Assembly: GCF_012933545.1 (NCBI RefSeq)
Contig: NZ_JAADJU010000005.1
Location: 248,001 to 312,000, forward strand
Source of the DNA: Rouxiella aceris
GTDB taxonomy: Bacteria > Pseudomonadota > Gammaproteobacteria > Enterobacterales > Enterobacteriaceae
Direction: 5' to 3'
DNA: 64,000 nucleotides
Shown here one piece after another: positions 9,066 to 17,630 of this stretch. Every line of letters starts with the position of its first letter. The stretch's first letter is position 1. Under the pieces are notes generated by a model. It had not been told where the DNA came from. It was given only the letters and a program-made list of their open reading frames with translations, and searched no databases. Both the position numbers and the translations under genes were made by a program.

Positions 9066-9190
9066 TTGATGACAAAGTCGTCTTGATGATCGAGATACCC
9101 GGGCATAGCACACCCAGGGGCGCTCCGGCGGGCAAGCCCGCTACGACCCCAACGGTGCACTCTCCCTAATAACGGACTTTGTCAGCAGTC
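9066..9190. repeat. Intergenic element bounded by an inverted repeat
   Basis: The ends TGATGACAAAGTC (left) and GACTTTGTCAGCA (right) are near inverted copies that enclose a GC-rich core (GGGGCGCTCC, GGCGGGCAAGCCCGC). The arrangement resembles short intergenic repeat elements of enterobacteria, which transcribe into a folded RNA. The family was not confirmed. Confidence 0.5.
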
Positions 9191-9192
9191 TG

Positions 9193-9226
9193 ATGCAACA
9201 TAACGCAGAACTGCGTTATGTTGCAT
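9193..9226. repeat. Perfect 16-bp palindrome
   Basis: ATGCAACATAACGCAG (9193-9208) and CTGCGTTATGTTGCAT (9211-9226) are perfect arms separated by AA. There is no U-run, so a protein-binding site or a tight transcript hairpin between convergent genes is more likely than a classical terminator. Confidence 0.8.
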
Positions 9227-9299
9227 ACACAAGGACGAGTCTGAAAACTTGGCTGCTTTTACTACCTGGCTGTTCCGACCAGCCGAACACAGATGTCAT

Positions 9300-10184
9300 T
9301 TAACGATGTTGGCAAATAAATTCTGCTGCCGCATCCAGCGCATGGCGCGATGCATCCAGACGAACATCACGCTGGAAGACGTGATGCATCCCTTCATAGA
9401 TATCCAATTGCACCACACCACCCAATTCATCCGCTTTATCCGCAAAGCGATTTGCGTCATCAAGCAGTAACTCCTCGCTGCCTACCTGAATCGCCAGCGG
9501 CGGCAGTGTGTTGAGTCTGGCGAACAGCGGCGATGCACGCTCATCCTTAGCCGTAGCGCCTTGCAGGTACGCCCGGGCTGCATCTTGCAAAATTGACGGC
9601 TGGAAAATAGGATCACGCATCGAGGGATCATTGAAAGATGCGCCACTAAAGGTCAGATCGGTCCAGGGCGAAAACACCACTGCAGAACGGATCTTCTCCG
9701 CCAACTGCGAATTCTGCATAGCTACCAGTGAGAGCGCGCCGCCAGCTGAATCACCAACCAATGCGATTTGGCTAACACCGCTGTTAATCAATGCCGTCAG
9801 CACTTCGTTCACCTTATCCGGTGCAGCAGGGAAGGGATGTTCCGGAGCCAGCGGATAATCCAGCACCAGAGTTGAATAACCGGTACGCACTGCTAGTTGG
9901 CTGGCAAATCCACGATAAGCCTGCGCACTACCGAGCATATAGGCACCGCCATGAATAAAGACAATGACGCACTTGCTTTGGGAGGCTCGCGGATGCAGCC
10001 AATATCCGAACGCATTGTTTTGTTCACAGCGCACACCTCCTTCCAACGGCGTTTGCTCGCTCATAGCGTCATAATACTCGCGTATTGTCCCGGAAAAATT
10101 GTTTCGCAGGTTGTGTTGTTCAGCCAGCGATTGCACAACTTGCAAGCGGTCATGCTCGGTTAATGGATGATGTGTTTTGTTCAT
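9300..10184 (-). CDS. HSL-type alpha/beta hydrolase (esterase)
   Basis: This 294-residue hormone-sensitive-lipase family enzyme has an oxyanion-hole FIHGGAYMLGS motif (HGG) and a nucleophile elbow GDSAGG with catalytic Ser146. The acid is near residue 240 (DEL/DIYEG region), and the catalytic His is in GMHHVFQ near the C-terminus. Such enzymes hydrolyse short-chain esters or lactones in the cytoplasm. It is divergent from a LysR gene at 10287 across about 100 bases, the usual arrangement for a regulator and its target. Confidence 0.9.
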   Translation of the reverse strand: MNKTHHPLTEHDRLQVVQSLAEQHNLRNNFSGTIREYYDAMSEQTPLEGGVRCEQNNAFGYWLHPRASQSKCVIVFIHGGAYMLGSAQAYRGFASQLAVRTGYSTLVLDYPLAPEHPFPAAPDKVNEVLTALINSGVSQIALVGDSAGGALSLVAMQNSQLAEKIRSAVVFSPWTDLTFSGASFNDPSMRDPIFQPSILQDAARAYLQGATAKDERASPLFARLNTLPPLAIQVGSEELLLDDANRFADKADELGGVVQLDIYEGMHHVFQRDVRLDASRHALDAAAEFICQHR

Positions 10185-10286
10185 AATGTTCTCAGGTGTT
10201 CGGGGGATGGGAAAACATTAAACCATTCCAATTTTCGCAACTAGCTGGCTTAATGGAATACTATCTATTCTATTTTGGACTACTTC

Positions 10287-11189
10287 ATGGATCGACTTGA
10301 TGCCATCCGACTGTTTATGCGCGTGGTTGAATGCGGAAGTTTTTCTGCTGCCGCCAAAGAAGCTGGCGTTGGGCAATCTGCTGTCAGCAAACAGATCGCC
10401 GCGCTAGAAAGCCAGTTTAACCATCAGTTGCTGAAACGCTCATCACGCGGAATTGCATTGACCGACGCAGGTAAGGAGTTTTATGACGGCGCATTGCGTT
10501 TACTCGATGAGTTCGAGCAGTTGGAATCCAGCGTTAAATATGGCTCGGATGAAGCGGCGGGTACGCTGCGAATATCTGTCGCACCGGTTTTTGCCCGTTT
10601 CTATATCGTTCCGCGCCTGCCTGCGCTGTTTGAGCGCTACCCGGCGCTTAACATCGAATTGCGCGTCTCAGAACGACATATTGATTTGATTGAGGAGAAT
10701 ATCGACCTCGCAATCCGCCACGGTGAACTGCAAGATTCTGCCTTAACGCAACGCAAACTGGTGGAAAGCCCTCTGCTTACTGTGGCCAGTCCGGATTATC
10801 TCGCCAGGCACGGGATTCCCACATCACCTGCCGAACTGGGCGATCACCAGTGCATTGTGTTTAATGGCGGCCGTGGCGTCCATCCGTGGCGCTTCTGTGA
10901 TGAGCAGGGTAAACCGATAACCTATATGCCGCAGGGGCGTTTTCGCAGCAATGATGGCGAACAGCAACGTGCCGCGGCGCTTTCTGGAATGGGCATCGTG
11001 CAGCTTCCTGCATGGCTGGCGGGTCCCGATTTAGCGTCTGGGGCATTAGTGCCAATGTTGCAGCAGTTTACGACAGGTTCGACGCCGGTGAGTGCGGTCT
11101 TTGCGACCAGGCAAATGGCGAACAGCAAGGTGCGGGTGTTTGTGGCGTATTTAATGGAGAGCTTGCAGATAGATTTGCCCAAGTGGTGA
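10287..11189 (+). CDS. LysR-family regulator, probable controller of the adjacent esterase
   Basis: This 300-residue LysR protein has the N-terminal helix-turn-helix MDRLDAIRLFMRVVECGSFSAAAKEAGV, of the very common DsdC/AaeR-like group, and a C-terminal inducer-binding domain. The start at 10287 gives the standard N-terminus; the upstream in-frame TTG is rejected. Its divergence from the esterase, with a shared short intergenic region, suggests it regulates that gene. Confidence 0.9.
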   Translation: MDRLDAIRLFMRVVECGSFSAAAKEAGVGQSAVSKQIAALESQFNHQLLKRSSRGIALTDAGKEFYDGALRLLDEFEQLESSVKYGSDEAAGTLRISVAPVFARFYIVPRLPALFERYPALNIELRVSERHIDLIEENIDLAIRHGELQDSALTQRKLVESPLLTVASPDYLARHGIPTSPAELGDHQCIVFNGGRGVHPWRFCDEQGKPITYMPQGRFRSNDGEQQRAAALSGMGIVQLPAWLAGPDLASGALVPMLQQFTTGSTPVSAVFATRQMANSKVRVFVAYLMESLQIDLPKW

Positions 11190-11383
11190 TAACCACTTGA
11201 TGTGCCTCCAATCTGACGATTAAGGAATATAGTGCACTTAATTCACCAGAGACACTGTCTGCAGATCCGCGCCGAATAGACAGGCACTATTGGCATGAAG
11301 ACGGGTCCTGACAAAAACTTCCTATGCACCTGTGAGATCAAGCTGAGTTGGTGCTGGAAATATTGATGATAAGAATGATAAAA

Positions 11384-11420
11384 ACGCCTCTGGCCAGCAA
11401 CGACCGGAGGCGTTTTGTCG
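11384..11420 (-). terminator. Rho-independent terminator
   Basis: AAAACGCCTC and GAGGCGTTTT form a strong stem ending in a T-run on both strands. It lies downstream of the minus-strand MXKDX gene and could also stop plus-strand transcription from the LysR gene. Confidence 0.85.
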
Positions 11421-11453
11421 ATCAATAAAGCCAACAGGTGAACAGTGCTAACC

Positions 11454-11675
11454 TTACTGGCTCATTGCATCTTTCTTCATCGTGTCTTTCTTCATGTGAT
11501 CTTTAGACATTTTATCTTTGGACATGCAGTCCTTACTCATGCTGTCCTTTTTCATGCAGTCTGTGGATGTGTGGCCCATGGTGTCTTTTTTCATCGCTGT
11601 GTCAGCGGCATAGGTGGTGCTCACGGCTCCCATCATCAGCACGGCAGACATCATCAACATAGTTAGCTTTTTCAT
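11454..11675 (-). CDS. Pentapeptide MXKDX-repeat exported protein
   Basis: A 73-residue secreted peptide. A signal sequence (MKKLTMLMMSAVLMMGAVSTTYAA) is followed by repeats of the MKKDx/MSKDx pentapeptide with two cysteines, defining the MXKDX repeat family (TIGR02953). Its function is unknown; Met-rich periplasmic peptides are proposed to bind metal or be methionine-oxidation targets. It is the last gene of a minus-strand run with a periplasmic molybdopterin enzyme and a cytochrome b, so a link to that redox system is plausible. Confidence 0.88.
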   Translation of the reverse strand: MKKLTMLMMSAVLMMGAVSTTYAADTAMKKDTMGHTSTDCMKKDSMSKDCMSKDKMSKDHMKKDTMKKDAMSQ

Positions 11676-11753
11676 AGTATTTCCTTTTCCGGGTTATATT
11701 GAGGTAAAACGGCATAGAGCCTTGCGTACGTCACGTTTATTCGTCGGTTGAAA

Positions 11754-12557
11754 TCAGCTTCCACCGAACCAGTTGTAGCCTTGATCTTCCCAGTACCCTC
11801 CTGGGTATTTATTCGTAATTTCAATAACTTCTATATGCTTTGGGTTCTTATAACCGAGTTTGGTCGGCATTCTCAGCTTCATTGGGAAACCGTATTTTTG
11901 CGGCAAGATCTGGCCGTCGTAGGTCAGTGCCAGCAGGGTCTGCGGATGCAGCGCCGTCGCCATATCAATACTGGTGTAGTACCCGTCAGCGCATTTGAAA
12001 CTGACATATTCGGCGCTGAGGTCTGCACCAATCAGGCGTAAAAAATCACCGAAAGGGACACCGCCCCATTTACCGATAGCGCTCCAGCCCTCAACACAGA
12101 TATGTCGCGTCACCTGACTGACCTGCGCCATTTTGTAAAGGGTCGGCAGCGACCACTCGCGTTTATCCAATGCCAGACCGGCGATTTTCAGGCGATAAGC
12201 CGTTCCATCCACGTCAGGCGCATCGTCTTCGGCGTAAAAGGCGTTAAACGGAAACGGGCGGGTGATCATTGACTCGGCATACACCGGTGCGAGCCGCGTC
12301 GAGCCAAATAGCCAGCCCTGGACACGATCGTTCAACCCCGAAATCTTGCCAAGCGCACTTTCTACGCTGGCGTTATCACTGATGTCACAGCCGGTTAGCA
12401 TCGCCACGCCGCCAAGCGTCAGACCGCGCTGTAAGAAAAGACGGCGTGATGGCGCATCAAGCTGGCGGATAATCTGTTTCTGCGCCTCATGCACAATGAC
12501 TTCGCTCTCAGCAGCACCTAACAGCGAACGGAGGCTTTTTTTTATGCTGTTTTTCAT
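11754..12557 (-). CDS. Periplasmic molybdopterin-dependent oxidoreductase (sulfite oxidase fold)
   Basis: This 267-residue protein carries a twin-arginine motif SRRLFLQ at residues 37-43 followed by a lipobox LTGC (Cys57), so it is probably a Tat-exported lipoprotein. The catalytic domain has the sulfite-oxidase-family pattern HICVEGWSAIGKWGG, with the Mo-ligating Cys154, and the later GFPMKLRMP and GYKNPKHI blocks. It resembles MsrP/YedY-like reductases but is shorter. It is 10 bases downstream of the cytochrome b gene, which is its likely electron donor. The substrate is unknown; methionine sulfoxide or another oxidised periplasmic species is possible. Confidence 0.87.
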   Translation of the reverse strand: MKNSIKKSLRSLLGAAESEVIVHEAQKQIIRQLDAPSRRLFLQRGLTLGGVAMLTGCDISDNASVESALGKISGLNDRVQGWLFGSTRLAPVYAESMITRPFPFNAFYAEDDAPDVDGTAYRLKIAGLALDKREWSLPTLYKMAQVSQVTRHICVEGWSAIGKWGGVPFGDFLRLIGADLSAEYVSFKCADGYYTSIDMATALHPQTLLALTYDGQILPQKYGFPMKLRMPTKLGYKNPKHIEVIEITNKYPGGYWEDQGYNWFGGS

Positions 12558-12566
12558 CTGTTTTCC

Positions 12567-13187
12567 TTAGCGGCCACGTAGCATGGCAATCAGGGTTTTT
12601 GGTACCAACGCCACCATAACCAAATGCAGCACCACAAATCCCACCAGAGAAGCCATCGCCAAAAAGTGCACATAGCGTGCGGTGTCATACCCGCCGAGCA
12701 AAACCCTCAACAACGGGAACTGCACTGATTTCCATATCACAAGGCCGGAAATGACCAACACAATGCCGTCGAGCATCACAAACACATAAGCCGCGCGCTG
12801 TACCATGTTGTAGTGGCGCAAATCGTTATGTTGCAGCTTGCCGTGTAATGCCGCCCGCAGGTCAGTAAAAATGCCGCGCAATGTCAGCGGCCAGAATTTC
12901 TTTCTCATCCGGCCGGTGAGAATATTCATTAACAGATAAAACAGACCATTGAGACCAAACAGCCACATGCCGGCGAAATGCCATTGGATGGCTCCGCCCA
13001 ACCAACCGCCGAGGGTAACGGCTCGCGGAAATTGAAAATCAAACAGCGGTGAAGCGTTATAAATTTGCCAACCGCTGGTCACCATCACCAGCACCGCCAG
13101 CACATTCAGCCAATGTGTCAGCCGCAACCATAAAGGATGAACCGGTTTCTGTTGAACGCCTGAAGGTAAATGAGGTTCCAGCATCAT
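12567..13187 (-). CDS. Di-heme cytochrome b561-type membrane subunit
   Basis: This is a hydrophobic protein of about 206 residues with four membrane spans. Its histidines lie in HPLWLRLTHWLN, WHFAGMW and RYVHFLAM, typical of the Ni/Fe-hydrogenase/thiosulfate-reductase cytochrome b superfamily (PF01292). It would pass quinol electrons to the periplasmic molybdoenzyme encoded next. GGCAGGAAAA lies before ATG 13187; an upstream in-frame ATG at 13253 would add 22 residues and is less likely. It forms an operon with the molybdoenzyme and the MXKDX peptide. Confidence 0.87.
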   Translation of the reverse strand: MMLEPHLPSGVQQKPVHPLWLRLTHWLNVLAVLVMVTSGWQIYNASPLFDFQFPRAVTLGGWLGGAIQWHFAGMWLFGLNGLFYLLMNILTGRMRKKFWPLTLRGIFTDLRAALHGKLQHNDLRHYNMVQRAAYVFVMLDGIVLVISGLVIWKSVQFPLLRVLLGGYDTARYVHFLAMASLVGFVVLHLVMVALVPKTLIAMLRGR

Positions 13188-13340
13188 GATTTTTCCTGCC
13201 ACCCGTCTTGTGATGTGGCGAGTATTGAACAGATATGTTCCCGGAGACCTCACGCAAAGTTAAATAAAATGTGATAACTCCGAGTGGGTTGCTTGTGTAA
13301 ACTCAGACGGTATGGGGAAGCCACACGTGAAGATCAACAT

Positions 13341-14063
13341 ATGGATAAATCTAAAAAGATCCTGATCGTCGAAGATGACGGCGATATTGCTGAATTACTG
13401 AGCCTGCATCTGCGTGACGAAGGCTATGAAATTACCCATGCCAGTGACGGCAATCTGGGGGGGACGTTGCTGGCAAAGGGGGGCTGGGACGCATTAATTC
13501 TCGACTTGATGCTGCCGGGCGTTGATGGGTTGGAGCTCTGTCGCCGTGCCCGTAATATGACACGCTATACGCCGATCATTATTATCAGCGCGCGCTCCAG
13601 CGAAGTGCACCGGGTACTGGGTTTGGAGCTTGGCGCCGACGATTATCTGGCGAAACCTTTCTCAATGCTGGAACTGGTGGCGCGGGTAAAGGCACTTTTT
13701 CGCCGTCAGGAAGCCATGAGCCGTAATTTGAAAATGGACGCCGGGACCTTGAGTTTTTCCGGACTGACCATTGACCCCATTGCCCGTGACGTGATGCTTG
13801 ATCAGCAACCCATTGAGCTGACACCGCGGGAGTTTGACCTGTTGTACTTTTTTGCCAAAAATCCCGGCAAGGTGTTTTCGCGTCTCAGCCTGTTAAATCA
13901 GGTGTGGGGCTACGAGCACGAAGGGTATGAACATACGGTAAACACCCATATCAACCGGCTGCGCATCAAGATAGAAGCCAATCCGGCCGAGCCGGAGCGA
14001 ATTCTGACCGTGTGGGGCAAGGGATATAAATTCGCGTCCTCAACTGAGGATATGCAAGGGTAA
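13341..14063 (+). CDS. OmpR-family response regulator
   Basis: This 240-residue regulator has an N-terminal receiver domain with an acidic pocket (EDD at 11-13), phosphoacceptor Asp55 (ILDLMLPG) and KPFS lysine. The C-terminal OmpR/PhoB winged helix contains LTPREFDLLYFF and VNTHINRLRIKIE. It is followed directly by its sensor kinase and diverges from the cytochrome b/molybdoenzyme operon, so it probably regulates that operon. The ATG at 13341 gives the canonical N-terminus. Confidence 0.92.
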   Translation: MDKSKKILIVEDDGDIAELLSLHLRDEGYEITHASDGNLGGTLLAKGGWDALILDLMLPGVDGLELCRRARNMTRYTPIIIISARSSEVHRVLGLELGADDYLAKPFSMLELVARVKALFRRQEAMSRNLKMDAGTLSFSGLTIDPIARDVMLDQQPIELTPREFDLLYFFAKNPGKVFSRLSLLNQVWGYEHEGYEHTVNTHINRLRIKIEANPAEPERILTVWGKGYKFASSTEDMQG

Positions 14064-14066
14064 ATC

Positions 14067-15533
14067 ATGAAAAATCTCACGCTAACGCAACGATTGACCG
14101 TGGTATTTATGCTGCTGCTGCTCGCCTGCTGCTTACTTTCCGGTTATATGCAGGTGCGTGCCAGTAATCAATACAGCCAGTCGGTGATCCAGCGGTTGTC
14201 GGCCAATCTGGCAACGCAGATTGCCGCCAATAACCCCTTGCTTAGCCAGGAAGGATTGAATGCGAAAGCGGTCCATACGTTATTTGATCAACTGATGGCA
14301 GTGAATCCGAGCGTAGAGGTATATCTGCTGGATAAAGATGGCAATATCGTTGGCAATGCCGCGCCGGCAGGAAAACTGCAACAGAATAAAATCGACTTAA
14401 CACCGGTGAAAGCGCTGCTGAATGGCGCGAAAATGCCGGTCTATGGCGATAACCCACGCCAGCCGCAAAACCGGCAAGTCTTTAGCGCTGCGCCATTGCA
14501 GGTGAACGGGGTAACCAAAGGTTATGTGTATATCGTATTGCTTGGTGATGATTACACCGCGCTGAGTAGCGATGCCCAATACCACTCGGCGATTTATATG
14601 GCGCTGCGCTCCATGGGACTGGTCGCGTTGTTTGGTTTACTGGCTGGTGCGCTGGCATTCCGTTGGGTGACGCGACCAGTGCGTAAACTGACGGCGCAAA
14701 TAGCGGTGCTGGACAGTGGCGGGATAGCGGCTATTCAGACACTGGCAAAAAGCGATGCCCCCGTCGGTGCTCCGCGTGATGAAGTGACGCAGTTGCAGCA
14801 GGCTTTTGTGGCGCTGGCCAAACGTATTGACCAGCAATGGCAAAGCCTGATGGTACAAGATCAACAGCGGCGTGAATTTATCGCCAATATTTCCCATGAC
14901 CTGCGTACGCCACTCACCTCACTTCATGGCTACCTGGAAACACTGTCGGTGAAATCTGACCATCTGAGCAATGAAGACCGGCAACGCTATCTGAATATTG
15001 CGCTGATGCAGAGTAAAAAAGTCGGACGACTCGCCCAGGAGTTGTTCGAACTGGCCAGGCTGGAATATGGCGTAGTAAAGCCGCAGAAAGAGCCATTTTC
15101 CTTATGTGAACTGGTGCAGGATGTATTCCAGAAATTTGAACTGGCAACCGAGACACGTGGGCAAAAGCTGCAGGCCGATATAACCCCTGGCATTCCGCTG
15201 GTTAATGCGGACCTGGGTATGATTGAAAGAGTACTGACCAATCTTTTGGATAACGCCATCCGTCATACGCCTGACGGCGGCACTATCGAGATAAAATTAT
15301 GGAAAAACCAGGGGCAGGTGATGGTACAGCTTAAAGACAGCGGTCCAGGTATTGCCCCGGAGCTTAAAGACAGTCTTTTTGTTCGCCCGTCGATCCTCAG
15401 CGCCAATAAACACCGGGCTGGTGGGCTAGGTCTTATGATTGTCCGTCGTATTTTGCAACTGCATGGCAGCGACATTACGCTTATTGAAGAACCTGAACGC
15501 GGAGCCTGTTTCCAGTTCTCGGTGCCGGTGTAA
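14067..15533 (+). CDS. Membrane sensor histidine kinase
   Basis: This is a 488-residue kinase. A first membrane span (about residues 13-31) is followed by a periplasmic sensing domain, a second span (about 175-198) and a HAMP region. The dimerisation helix has phospho-accepting His277 in ANISHDLRTPLTSL, and the ATPase domain shows an N-box (NLLDNAIRHTP), DSGPGI and GGLGLMIV. It starts three bases after the response regulator, so the pair is co-translated. The signal is unknown; the divergent redox genes suggest oxidative stress of periplasmic proteins. Confidence 0.92.
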   Translation: MKNLTLTQRLTVVFMLLLLACCLLSGYMQVRASNQYSQSVIQRLSANLATQIAANNPLLSQEGLNAKAVHTLFDQLMAVNPSVEVYLLDKDGNIVGNAAPAGKLQQNKIDLTPVKALLNGAKMPVYGDNPRQPQNRQVFSAAPLQVNGVTKGYVYIVLLGDDYTALSSDAQYHSAIYMALRSMGLVALFGLLAGALAFRWVTRPVRKLTAQIAVLDSGGIAAIQTLAKSDAPVGAPRDEVTQLQQAFVALAKRIDQQWQSLMVQDQQRREFIANISHDLRTPLTSLHGYLETLSVKSDHLSNEDRQRYLNIALMQSKKVGRLAQELFELARLEYGVVKPQKEPFSLCELVQDVFQKFELATETRGQKLQADITPGIPLVNADLGMIERVLTNLLDNAIRHTPDGGTIEIKLWKNQGQVMVQLKDSGPGIAPELKDSLFVRPSILSANKHRAGGLGLMIVRRILQLHGSDITLIEEPERGACFQFSVPV

Positions 15534-15593
15534 AGGGCTAAATTTACGGATATCGTTATGTGTAAATTTCGAAATGGACACTCTGGATCCCTT

Positions 15594-15875
15594 TCAAATA
15601 CCCCAAAACATAAGATTAATAGCATTCTTAATCTTATCCGCGTACTCGCCAGGATCAGCAATCACTTCGCCAATGGCTTCAACGGGAACGCTCGAGAGTT
15701 CAGTGGTCATCAGCCAATAATTTTCGCCGTCGATGCAGATAAGAGGGAACAGTGTCTTATTCACTTTCTCAGATAGATGATGCGATTCGATAAGCGGAAT
15801 GGCCATACGACGTTTGGGCGTTCCGCAGATCGCATAAAACCGCGCCACCTCTCAGGATACAAATACATCGCTGGA
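15594..15875 (-). pseudogene. ccdB: ccdB toxin remnant, frameshifted and without ccdA
   Basis: The protein from [12 protein letters not shown] to the end [12 protein letters not shown] is a near-complete CcdB gyrase poison. The C-terminal Trp-Gly-Ile needed for gyrase poisoning is intact. The N-terminus is broken: YPER is encoded in one frame (about 15865-15854) and ARFYAIC in another, and only a few codons remain before that. No ccdA antitoxin is adjacent. With an intact C-terminus but a frameshift, it is most likely a dead gene retained after loss of the antitoxin. Confidence 0.85.
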
Positions 15876-15905
15876 CAGCCTATTTTTTTCGGCCTATTTT
15901 TAGTA

Positions 15906-15921
15906 AATCAATCGATTGATT
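15906..15921. promoter_or_regulatory. Perfect 16-bp palindrome, likely CecR operator
   Basis: AATCAATCGATTGATT is its own reverse complement and lies 20 bases before the cecR start codon. TetR-family dimers bind such palindromes, and CecR represses its own operon, so this is the obvious candidate operator. Confidence 0.75.
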
Positions 15922-15940
15922 AACTATTTTATGAGGCAGT

Positions 15941-16612
15941 ATGCCGACCTCTCAACCCCCGATAACTTCCCGTGGCGAACAGGCTAAAAATAGCCTTATT
16001 AAAGCTGCCATCGCTCAGTTTGGTGAATATGGCTTGCAGGCGACCACCCGTGATATCGCGGCTCTTGCCGGGCAAAATATTGCGGCTATCACCTATTATT
16101 TCGGTTCAAAAGAAGAGCTGTATATTGCTTCTGCTGAATGGATTGCGGATTTTATCAACGACAATTTTCTTGAGCACATGCAGTGCGCCGAAGAGGTTAT
16201 GAGTCAGTCGCCATCAGACAAAGCGCATATCCGCCAGCTCATTCATACGGCATGTGCGCAAATGATAAGGCTGCTCACCTCCGATGAAACTCTGAACCTC
16301 AGCAAATTTATCTCTCGCGAACAGCTTTCGCCAACAGCCGCTTATCAGCTTATCCACGATCGTGTGATTGCACCGATACACAGCCACCTGACTTCCCTTG
16401 TGGGCCGTTACACCGGACGTGACCCCCTGGATACCGAAACCATTTTACATACTCACGCTTTGCTCGGACAGATTCTGGCCTTCCGACTGGGGCGGGAAAC
16501 TATTTTACTACGCACCGGTTGGACAACCTTTGATAAGGCCAATCGGCAGCAAATCAGTAGCGTTGTGTTAACCCACGTCGATTTCATCCTGCTGGGATTG
16601 TCTGTTAATTAA
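15941..16612 (+). CDS. cecR: TetR-family regulator CecR (YbiH)
   Basis: This is a 223-residue repressor. The N-terminal TetR helix-turn-helix ([26 protein letters not shown]...[12 protein letters not shown]) is followed by a CecR-type C-terminal ligand domain (DUF1956). In E. coli CecR controls ybhGFSR and rhlE and affects sensitivity to cefoperazone and chloramphenicol. The order cecR-ybhG-ybhF-ybhS-ybhR is conserved here, with 13 bases to ybhG. The palindrome at 15906 probably mediates autoregulation. Confidence 0.9.
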   Translation: MPTSQPPITSRGEQAKNSLIKAAIAQFGEYGLQATTRDIAALAGQNIAAITYYFGSKEELYIASAEWIADFINDNFLEHMQCAEEVMSQSPSDKAHIRQLIHTACAQMIRLLTSDETLNLSKFISREQLSPTAAYQLIHDRVIAPIHSHLTSLVGRYTGRDPLDTETILHTHALLGQILAFRLGRETILLRTGWTTFDKANRQQISSVVLTHVDFILLGLSVN

Positions 16613-16625
16613 GGAAGATCGTGCC

Positions 16626-17630
16626 ATGAAAAATAAAAAGCCCATGGTTGTGCTCGTTGTTATTGCGTTGCTGGCCAGCTGTGTTGGCGGCTGGATGTGG
16701 TACCAAAGCGAGCAGGAGAAACCATTAACGCTCTACGGGAATGTGGATATTCGCACAGTGAACATGAGCTTTCGCGTCGGTGGTCGCCTCGCTACGTTAC
16801 TGGTCGATGAAGGCGATGCAATCAAGGCCGGGGAAACGCTCGGCGAGCTGGACAAAGGCCCTTATCAAAATGCCTTGCAACAGGCGGAAGCAAACGTTGC
16901 AGCGGCACAAGCGAAATTTGATTTGATTATTGCCGGCTACCGTGACGAAGAAATTTCCCAGGTGGCCGCTCAGGTGAATCAGGCGCAGGCTGCCTATGAC
17001 TATGCCCAGAATTTTTACCAGCGCCAACAGGAGCTGTGGACCAGACGCATGATTGCTGCAAATGAGCTGGAAAATTCCCGTTCATCAAGCGATCAGGCAA
17101 AAGCTACGCTGAAAGCCGCGCGCGATAAGCTCAGTCAGTACCGCAAAGGTAACCGCCCACAAGAGATTGCCCAGGCACAGGCCAGTCTGCAACAGGCTAA
17201 AGCACAGCTCTCCCAGGCGCAGCTGGATTTACAGGACACCACGCTTACCGCGCCATCCGCCGGCACATTGCTTACTCGCGCGGTTGAACCAGGGAGCATG
17301 CTCAACGCGGGTAGCACAGTATTAACGCTCTCCCTTACACGCCCGGTGTGGGTACGTGCTTATGTGAATGAAGTGAGTCTTGACAATGTACAGCCGGGTA
17401 CGCAAGTGCAGATTTATACCGACGGGCGTCCCGAAAGGCCTTATCACGGCAAAATTGGCTTTGTTTCTCCTACCGCGGAGTTCACCCCTAAAACGGTTGA
17501 GACGCCCGATCTGCGCACCGATTTGGTCTATCGCTTGCGCATTATCGTGACCGATGCCGACGATTCGCTGCGTCAGGGTATGCCGGTCACCGTAAGTTTT
17601 AACAACGGTGCCCAGCATGAACAGCGATGA
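16626..17630 (+). CDS. ybhG: HlyD-family membrane fusion protein YbhG
   Basis: This is a 334-residue periplasmic adaptor with an N-terminal membrane anchor or signal ([18 protein letters not shown]). Next come a first lipoyl half ([28 protein letters not shown]), a long coiled-coil hairpin rich in Gln and Ala (about 80-205), the second lipoyl half ([10 protein letters not shown]), and a beta-barrel domain. It connects the YbhFSR ABC exporter to an outer-membrane channel. Its end overlaps the ybhF start by 23 bases, so translation is coupled. Confidence 0.92.
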   Translation: MKNKKPMVVLVVIALLASCVGGWMWYQSEQEKPLTLYGNVDIRTVNMSFRVGGRLATLLVDEGDAIKAGETLGELDKGPYQNALQQAEANVAAAQAKFDLIIAGYRDEEISQVAAQVNQAQAAYDYAQNFYQRQQELWTRRMIAANELENSRSSSDQAKATLKAARDKLSQYRKGNRPQEIAQAQASLQQAKAQLSQAQLDLQDTTLTAPSAGTLLTRAVEPGSMLNAGSTVLTLSLTRPVWVRAYVNEVSLDNVQPGTQVQIYTDGRPERPYHGKIGFVSPTAEFTPKTVETPDLRTDLVYRLRIIVTDADDSLRQGMPVTVSFNNGAQHEQR

